Part shown: in pieces, positions 11,416-19,300 of the stretch | Position numbering within the stretch: the stretch's first letter is position 1 | How the letters are laid out: every line of letters starts with the position of its first letter | Assembly: GCA_034698045.1 (NCBI GenBank) | Contig: JAQGAU010001059.1 | Coordinates: forward strand, 1-21,757 | Direction of reading: 5' to 3' | Length of the DNA: 21,757 nt | DNA from: Paramacrobiotus richtersi | Lineage: Eukaryota; Tardigrada; Eutardigrada; Parachela; Macrobiotidae | Program-made: the position numbers and the translations under genes | The notes under the pieces: model-generated | Databases searched by the model: none | What the model saw: the letters and a program-made list of their open reading frames with translations, nothing else | What the model was told of the DNA's origin: nothing

Positions 11416-12193
11416 TCTACACACTGATCCGATTCGAGCAGAAGAACCGATTTGAGAAAACAAATCATGTAGAATACGAATTAGCAAAATTTAATGAGAT
11501 TCCTCTTCCTAGCTGACAGCACTTCGAGAATTTGCACTTTTTACACACTAACGAGAACTTTTTGGTGGTGGGCAGCCACTTTACCACGGCCCGTGGGCGG
11601 ACGTCCGACTGAATGGAGACTCTAGACCGGAAGTAGAGCTGCCTGTGCATTAGTAGCTCTCTAGTAATAGCAGTTTTCTGTGCAGGGTCTGGCCGGTTGA
11701 AAACTACTTTCGTAGCATCACCGAAAAGACCAAAATGCCAGCAACATTTTTAAAACTTGTGATTTTGACTTTTGTGCGTTCTGGGCACAAAAATCCTACA
11801 CAGAACCAATTTCTCAACGGGAACAACTTCCATTAAACAAAATAAATAAACAACCTGTATTCAATAAAAATTAAGAAAGAAATAATAACAATAAAATAAT
11901 TATACCACAGCAATCGGTAATCCAAAACAAACTAAAAACAGCAGAGAGAAAATCCTTAAATACAGTTAAATAACCAATAAATACACTTGAAGCACACTTA
12001 AAAATACTTAAATAAGAAAAATAAAATTATAAATTAACAAAAATTAAATTAAATAAAATAACAAAAATACTTACAGTACATAAGAAAAATAAAATTAAAC
12101 AAATTAACAAAAATATGTGGGCTTACCATGCGGAAAAACCGCCCCAAAACAACAAATTCCCACTGAATTCTCTGTAATAAGATTCCCCTCGGA
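11416..12193. other. Spacer between the F-box gene and ARMC7
   Basis: This 778-nt spacer should hold the F-box promoter and the ARMC7 3' UTR. From about 11820 to 12115 it is a long A/T tract, A-rich on the plus strand, with repeated AAATAAAATTAA-like words. No gene is recognised. A minus-strand open frame at 11465-11650 has no motif. Confidence 0.5.
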
Positions 12194-12712
12194 TCATTTC
12201 ATCAGCGCAGTCCGCATAATACACGCCATATTCCGCACCGCCCCCGCCGGGCCCTCCGCCATCCGCTCCAACCCCCGGACAAACCCCTCCCTCCCCACCA
12301 TCTCCCCGCATCCCTCCTCCACAAAATAATACAACACAGTCAACGCCGCCGCTCCCATCCCCTCCCTCTCCACGCACCCCATCGCCAACTGAACAATCTT
12401 CCCTTCCAACAATAGCCCCCGACTGTCCGGATCCAGACAGAGATTCGCGATGCCCTGCATAGCAAACCGCACCATCAAGGGGTCGGACGAATCGAGGTAC
12501 GTGAGGAAGAGCTGGGGGATGTGGAGTTCCTGGAAGAAGGGGTAGTTGATGGGGTCGTAGGCGAAGTTGGCGAGATTGGCCAGGATCTGGTGGCGGGCGG
12601 GTTTGGAGGGGGTCGAGTGGAGTTCCTGGATGAGTTGGTGGAGGTGGGTGCGGCGGGTGGTGCCGGATTTGCCGGTGCGACGGTGGAGTTGTTGGTGGGA
12701 GCTGTAGACCAT
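12194..12712 (-). CDS. ARMC7: Armadillo repeat-containing protein 7 homolog
   Basis: A small ARM-repeat protein; the human homolog has been linked to spliceosomal proteins, and the function here is inferred only from homology. Single exon, 172 aa (human is about 198 aa). The diagnostic segment is QILANLANFAYDPINY at residues 42-57. It is followed by ARM-type helices (FAMQGIANLCLDP, residues 83-95; AALTVLYYF; AVRNMACIMRTAL) that match ARMC7 spacing. The N-terminal 30 residues are basic and His/Gln-rich. The ATG lies in CCATGG, a good context. The C-terminal tail of vertebrate ARMC7 is missing, and the frame ends cleanly at TGA. Very odd codon use: nearly all third bases are C in codons 1-78 and mostly G afterwards (see findings). 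It is divergent from the RING gene across 685 nt. Confidence 0.86.
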   Translation of the reverse strand: MVYSSHQQLHRRTGKSGTTRRTHLHQLIQELHSTPSKPARHQILANLANFAYDPINYPFFQELHIPQLFLTYLDSSDPLMVRFAMQGIANLCLDPDSRGLLLEGKIVQLAMGCVEREGMGAAALTVLYYFVEEGCGEMVGREGFVRGLERMAEGPAGAVRNMACIMRTALMK

Positions 12713-13397
12713 GGTTGAATGGGGGGAAACGGAGAAACGCAGGGAAATACTCAGTACGGAATAATCATCGCATTCGCATCAGAGTCAACGAAATCTTTGT
12801 CGAAACTTGGCTTTGGAACAGTTGGATGGTCAATTATAACTACAGGAAAGATTGTTTTTTACGAGTGTGAGAAACTGGAGCATGAAAACACAGTTTAAAC
12901 ACTTCAAAACAATCAAAAGATTCAAAACTTCAAGAATCAGGTTTTGGAATTCCGAGCGGCTGAACGCATGGCTGCCGCCTTCGGGGTTCATTTGTTTAGA
13001 GTTGATGGATCTGGCCGCCAGCCGTGGAGAGTATACCTTATAGACACTGCTGTGCATCGTTTCAAACTCCATAATGCGCATTTATTTAGGATAAAAATCT
13101 TTGACCTTTGGAAGCTGCAGTATATTTTGCGGACGGACGTGATATGTGTTTACACTAAATTGAGCTCATACAATGGGAAATTCCGTTAATGTTCTTTGAT
13201 TAGCAGTATAAGCAGAAAGCAGTATTAAACCGCAGCGGTAATAAACGTTCGTCAGAAACCAGTCAGCAAAGATGTTTATTGTTTATTCAAAGTGTTCTAC
13301 ATTAGAATTTTGCAAATCTGACCATAAACAGCAAACACTTGTACCTTATTTAAATCGGAATATTTAAAATAGTTGCATACGGTTTCGGTTTGATAAA
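12713..13397. other. Divergent promoter region between ARMC7 and the RING gene
   Basis: This 685-nt spacer separates two start codons facing away from each other. A GC-richer island sits at about 12940-13070 around a GGAATTCC palindrome and contains a plus-strand open frame from an ATG at 12968 to 13189. That protein is not recognisable, so I do not call it a gene. Confidence 0.5.
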
Positions 13398-15066
13398 ATG
13401 CGTAATAACCGTTTCCAGTCCTTTTTTCATAATGTCAGGTATGAGTTGTATACTTTGATGTCCACGAGTTAACCTAAATAAATATTATTTCAAAGGCTAA
13501 ATATCAAATTCAGTAATCTTATTTCTATCAACGTCCAAACGATAATAGTTTCTACATTTTTCTCCGTTATTTTGTAATTTATATGATACTATTTTCGTAT
13601 GTTTTCTTGGTTTTTTTAATTGCTTTTCTGGGGGTATTTTTCCAAATGTTTGTTATAAGTTTTTTTGCTTTGCAGATTTTGCTTATAAGTTTCTAGTATA
13701 AAAAAATATGTTAAAAATATAAACAATTAAAAGAAATGTCCAAAAAACAAATTTAAAAAAAATAAAAAATGGTATAAAAAGTATATATTTGTGAAAACAT
13801 TACTATAGTACATTATTAGCATACACTGGAGTATACATATTGTATAAAATTTAATGCTCACAATATTCAACACTGCGCTTAATATCTTACCCGTTTGTCT
13901 ATGTCTTTATGTCTAAGTTTTTTTGCTTTGCAGAAAACTCATAAGACCGGAAACCGTGTATTCTGATGCTGCTACACAAACCGCACCGGATGTCCTGCAT
14001 GAAAGCGACCGTTTACGCAGTATACTGGAATGTCCTATATGCCTGGAAATTTTCCTGGATCCCGTAACACTGGCTTGTGGCCATTCCTTTTGTCTGGCTT
14101 GTACAGCTAAAATGTGGCAGTTTGGCAATCGGAAAAGGAATTATCAACATCATGAAATCCTGTGTCCTTGTTGTAGGCACAGACAAACGGGTAATAAGAC
14201 ATTAAACGCATTGTTGAACTTTTTTTAATAGTTCTATGCAATAGGCCCCGTTTTGTACTAATAATGTACTAAAATAATGTTTTCACAATTAATATATGTT
14301 TTTTTATACCATTTTTTATTTTTTTGAATTTATTTTTTGGAAATTTTTTAATTGTTTATATTTTTAACATACTTCTTTATACTACACATGGACAAAACTG
14401 AAAAAACAAGAATAAATATGTCAGCTTACCTTATCAGCTTATCTTATATGAAGCAGTTATCAGTAGTGTCATTAAGACTCGATATTACATACTCTAAATT
14501 CCACCAGCTTCAAAAAAAATGTAGTAATAGATTAAATTGCATTTAAACTTTGTACTAACTTCTGTTAGCAACTGTATCGAAATGATATCAGCGTGTACAT
14601 TTACGTGAGAATGACAAAATCGTTGTGTTAAATTATTTTCTTTTTTCATCAATTTATTTCGTTTATTTTCTTTTTCATTTTCGTTTCATGTAATTAACAT
14701 TCCAAGAGCACACGACATAAAATGCATAATATGCCGGGCAGAATGAAATTTGATGGTCCATAATATAAATGTTGGACTAAAGGTCACGCTTTTGTAGATT
14801 GCCTTGTAACCAACCAGACGCTACGGGATGTGGTGCGAATTTGTTTGCCGCTGGACGAGACACATCGCCGGCTCAGTCTGACGGAGGACGATCGGCGTGC
14901 AATGCGTCAAGCCGTACAACAATGGCGGGAATGTAGTCTATCCACGAAACAGTACTACAACACCATCCAGTTTCTCAAGGGCTGGACACACCGGATACTG
15001 CGGGAACCACTTGTCTGGGTGGTGGTGTGGGCAGTTTTGAATCTGGTGCTGATTAACAAGATTTAA
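13398..15066 (+). CDS. Small RING-finger protein with C-terminal membrane anchor (probable E3 ubiquitin ligase)
   Basis: Exons: 13398-13438 (41 nt), 13934-14190 and 14798-15066, joined in phases 2 and 1 to give 188 aa. The RING is a C3HC4 type: C47, C50, C62, H64, C67, C70, C91 and C94 (CPIC, CGHSF, CLAC, CPCC). The loop before the last Cys pair is long and basic. Joining exon 2 to exon 3 restores the usual after-RING segment (TDCLVTNQTLRDVV), which supports that junction. Residues 100-165 are charged and helical. A hydrophobic stretch (171-185, LVWVVVWAVLNLVLI) three residues from the C-terminus looks like a tail anchor. Exon 1 is inferred: an ATG, 13 codons and an AG|GTATGA donor with the phase exon 2 needs. 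RING E3s that recruit E2 enzymes at membranes (RNF170- or RNF152-like) are the nearest analogies; I cannot name the orthologue. The gene carries a large inverted repeat around exon 2. Confidence 0.8.
13656..13676 (+). repeat. 21-bp direct repeat, upstream copy (duplicate of the exon 2 splice acceptor)
   Basis: An exact copy of 13914-13934: TAAG, seven T, then GCTTTGCAGA. It holds a full polypyrimidine tract and CAG acceptor. If it were used from exon 1, the frame would read Arg-Phe-Cys-Leu-stop, so it is a decoy or poison acceptor. The two copies bracket the inverted segment 13677-13913. Confidence 0.9.
13677..13903. repeat. Left arm of a large inverted repeat (RING gene intron 1)
   Basis: The reverse complement of this segment matches 14178-14408. 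The best core is 13708-13819 against 14257-14370, by eye about 85-90% identical, with exact runs of 14 to 21 nt. The inner end, 13887-13903, matches 16 of 17 bases of the exon 2 / intron 2 boundary at 14178-14194. Confidence 0.88.
13914..13934 (+). repeat. 21-bp direct repeat, downstream copy (working acceptor of RING exon 2)
   Basis: The copy whose CAG (13931-13933) is the acceptor needed for the RING reading frame. It is identical to 13656-13676. Confidence 0.9.
14178..14408. repeat. Right arm of the large inverted repeat (end of RING exon 2 and start of intron 2)
   Basis: Begins inside exon 2, crosses the donor GTAATA at 14191 and runs about 215 nt into intron 2. It pairs with 13677-13903. 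Similarity fades after about 14390. Confidence 0.88.
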
Positions 15067-15307
15067 TTGTAACATCTTCTGACGATTTTCTCGTGTAGGT
15101 ATATATACGTATGTCTATACGTACTTGTTTTTGGACAATTATGTGCAAATTACCGATGAGTGTGCAGATGAACATTATGTAAATGTTGTAAATCAGGGCG
15201 AAATAATAACAATACCATAAATTTTGATGCAGCGTGTCTGTCCGTGCTATTAAAAAACTGCCACAATTCGCGTTGTTTTCAAAGTTTCAGTGTTTTTGCG
15301 TGTTCCC

Positions 15308-15313
15308 AATAAA
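15308..15313 (+). promoter_or_regulatory. Candidate polyadenylation signal for the RING gene
   Basis: A canonical AATAAA 242 nt after the stop codon; positional inference only. Confidence 0.45.
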
Positions 15314-15383
15314 ACGAGAAAAAATACTTGCAACAAATGATTACCTAACTTTTGCCTACGTAAGGCTACATTTTGCTGTTTAT

Positions 15384-15478
15384 ATTACTACAAATTAATC
15401 AATATAAATAATCACTATAAATTATTAAATATTAATTTGTATGACTATTGTGCTATTTATATTAATGTAGGTAAATCA
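15384..15478. repeat. Imperfect AT-rich inverted repeat
   Basis: Arms of about 30 nt around AATATAAATA and TATTTATATT with a loop of about 36 nt. In sequence this AT-rich it could be chance. Confidence 0.35.
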
Positions 15479-16361
15479 ATTATTATAAATTATTAGTATA
15501 ATAGTTAATATTAATATTGTCCGCATATCAAGAGCTCATATACGTACGTACAGTAGTAGCTTAAAAAAACAACTATTAATCTGACAAAATTTAGAAAGTA
15601 GGTAGATATATATATGCCGCACAAAACTTGACCAAATAGATTTCCATCATGACTAGCGTACCGTACTGTGCGTAAAGATGATACAAACACCTTAGCGTAT
15701 CTAATTGGATATCCATTACACCCGGTCCTGCGTGGCACGGCTCAAATCGCCATCCAAAACGATGGATGCGTTTTTGTCTTCAACTAATGACTTGAATATA
15801 TAGTTTTTGCGACCAGTTAATTGTTGCTTATCGTAAGCTGCGCGGTAATGTTAGCAGGCCGCCTATTAACGAGTAACGAGTCAAGGTGATAATCAGCCGG
15901 TCACACCGCTCACAGCCACTGTCCGCTGACGAATTCTACGCTTCTTTTCTGCGTCAACATTTTCTTCTATTTTTTCTGTATTTTATTTTTGTATTTTTTC
16001 GTAATTAATTCCAGTATTATATTTTATTTTTGCGATTATATTATTTTCAAGGAAAATTTGTTTTTGGATAATTTGGATGTTGGTATTCGTGCCAAATGCA
16101 TGACGTAAAGTATCCAAACCGATGTTTGGGGATTACATGATCAGCGGAGTAATTACACCCAATTCCCCTATATAAACTTATCATTTTCTTACGTGCCGGA
16201 TTCAGTATTACGTATCAATTTGGCCTTTGATTACACTGGCATTATACGTATAATTTGCATACAAATCGGACCGTTTATATCATCGTGCTTTGACGTCCCA
16301 GTGCAATGTATAGACTGTTATTTTTCTGTGGATTTATTTCACGGAAAAGGACATGATATGA

Positions 16362-19300
16362 ATGGGGCCGGCCACAGTGGTTAATCCCGCGTTTGATCCC
16401 GGCATCAAGGGCCAATCGGAGGTGCACGTGTACAGCATCAGTACGCCGTCGACGGTGGGCGATTCATCGCCCTCCAGCAGCGCTCACTCGGAAAGGTCAT
16501 CGGCATGCGGCACAAGTTGGCCCAAGCTGGCGTTGGATGATCGCACGTACAGGTAGATTACCGCTTTGTTTTAATGCTTTTCGATCATTTCTTTCTTTCT
16601 CCTTAGGGAGTATCGATAATTAATTACGTAATTGCTAACATACAGATCGTACGTATACTGCTGTTTATATAATAAATATGCAATGTGTTTCCGTTTAACC
16701 ACAGAATAATATTGTATACGGGCAGTAATCTATTATGTTCTCAGCAATTTTACTGGATAATTAATCTGCAATATATTTCCGTTGCTGAGAAAAGGTAGAT
16801 TACCGTTCGTTACTTTCGTTACTGGTTCTCGATCATTTCTTTCTTTCTTAATGTAGTACTATCGATATTTAACTAAGTAATTGCTTCTGTTTGTATAGTG
16901 AATCTGCAATACTTTTTCGTTATAATTAGATTATCCAGTAACACTTATATCGCTAAGAATAATTATGTAGATTGCGGAAAATTGTACGGACATGCTGTAT
17001 TCAACAGAGTTATATGTACATAATGCGTCGTCGGGCAGAAAGTGATCTTTTTGCTTTTCGTCTTGTTACTTCTCCTAGCCATATCTCGTAACATGGTGCC
17101 CAGAAGGTTTACTGTTAAACAATAATGCTATATATAGCAAGTGTGGTTAAAAAAATCAAACTCATGCAAATGTTGATAAAGTTTGAAGTGGGGCTTCATA
17201 AAGCAAAAGAAATCTCATTTATATATATATGAGAATCTTTTCGGCTAAGCATACGTTCAACTGTCTTCAAAAGTATATAAGTACGTTAAGGCATTATTTT
17301 CCAAGTGCATAATTGCTATGTACATTTACGTATACGTTGTAAAATGATTGCATCAGAAAGGAGTGATGTCGAGAGAAATGAAAACGTAACATGAACAGAT
17401 GAAGTGCTTATAGTACGTATATGTAGGATCGGCAAGTTATTAGGCACATACCCGTATCTGGCCATGATCATCGCCATCTCCATCGTGGGCACGGGCTCCA
17501 TGGGCTTCCTCAACTTCCACATGGAATCCCGACCGGAACAACTGTGGACGGATCACTCCTCCGCCGCTTACATGGCCAAACGCAGCGCGCTGACCTTTCC
17601 CGTGGGTAACCGTATCCAGCTGGCGCTGCTGATCACCGCGCCCAATGTGTTGACTGGCCCAGTTGTCCAGCTGGTAAATTAATATTCAGGCACATTAAAC
17701 GATCTCTTCCTTGTGTTTTGTTGTCTTTGTGGCTTATTGGAAGTAGACCAATGGAATTTTGAAATATAGTTGCAGCAAATGGACGACACCATCGAGCATT
17801 TCACGGCACGAGGAAAATCGTGGAGTGATTTATGCTTCCGGTGCGTAGTGCTGTTGACTAGCGTGTGTGTTGATGAACACTTTAATTTTCGGTATGGTAA
17901 GGATACGAACCGACATTGTAGTAGCAACGCATATTTTTCTGCAATTTCCGAATGTTTTCCATGATTTTTTTATTAATTAAGCAGCCGTACTGTACTGCAA
18001 TTGCATGTACATATATACTTGAGTATATACGTAATTATAATTACAATTCAATGTATAACTTACTTATGTTATATTTATGTAGAATTATAACTGTGCACTA
18101 CTAGTTCTAACAATAAATAATTAATGTACAGTAACATTTCTACATAAATATGACGTAAGTAAGTTATAATTATACATTAAGCTGCACGTCATTACTAATT
18201 TATTAATTAATTATGATACATTACTAGTTTATCAATGTACACTCGTATTTCTACGATATATACAGTTGTACCGTGACTCGAAAAGCCAAAACTATTGCAG
18301 AAAAAATCAGGACTGCCAAAACTTCTCGTTATTAAACATTCTGGCCATTAACAAAGGATACGGTGAAAAATACACTACGGACTATGTTTTATCTCTGATA
18401 AATCAACCCGGGAAAAGGTACGCGTACATGTAACATATCTGTCACAACGTAAACCCTTTTTTGTATACGATTGGATAAAACTAGGCATTTTTCATTTTTT
18501 GATAGAAAACTCGGACTATTGCCGCCGTATTTTATATCTCCGGAAGATGTCCTTTCCGGGATAACCACCAACACTTCCGGTCACGTGGTTGGGGCTCGTG
18601 TCACCCGGATGGTGTATTTTATGCAGAAACAGGAACCGGACAAGATCACGATGGAAAAGCCGGTACAATTTGATCGGAATAAATTTTTTAACGATTACAT
18701 TCAAAAATGCATAGTCTGCAATGTTTTTGTATGTGCATTCGAGTCTTACAGGTGGAACCGGAAGAGGCGTTACGGGATCTTCTGCTTAAGATATTTGGAC
18801 AAGGATTCGGTTTAAATGACACATTCGTCACAGCCTCCATTATTTATGCGTTGAGTATTCTACCAGATTAACAGTTTCAATCCAAACTTTATTCAAAAAT
18901 AAACCAAAAAACAGCAGGTAGAACTGGACATTACAGTGTAAAAAACTCACATTTGAAGCAACAGGTGTCCACAAATTTTTAAATGTTGAAAAGTGATTTA
19001 ATTACCGGATATCTAGTAATTACCATTACTTGTAATGAATGAGGAGGATGAACCATTGATTAATTCTAGCAGAGAATACTTGTAAAAATTGATTATGTAA
19101 GCAAAATATTGATTATGGTTGATTAATAATTTTATAAACAATTTATCAAAATTATGTTTCAAACTTTTCTTATTGTTAGTCACATCCAATCCATAAACTT
19201 TTCGATTATTTTTACATGGACTACGGCCTTTTTTATGACTGCATACAGCCTAAAAAACTGTTCAAAGTTAACTATGCTAATACTACATTTTCGCCGCTGT

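Larger units (their letters stand above)
15067..16361. other. Spacer between the RING gene and the Patched-like gene
   Basis: About 1.3 kb holding the RING 3' UTR and the promoter and 5' UTR of the next gene. It includes an AT-rich imperfect inverted repeat (15384-15413 with 15450-15478) and a short TA run near 15608-15613. No coding exon is recognised, but a non-coding first exon for the next gene is possible. Confidence 0.5.

Noticed and set aside
18663..18728. Longer version of Patched-like exon 5 ending at the strong-looking GTATGT donor at 18729
   Set aside because: It would leave an intron of only about 23 nt before the acceptor at 18751, too short for splicing; the donor at 18663 leaves 89 nt and keeps phase 0.
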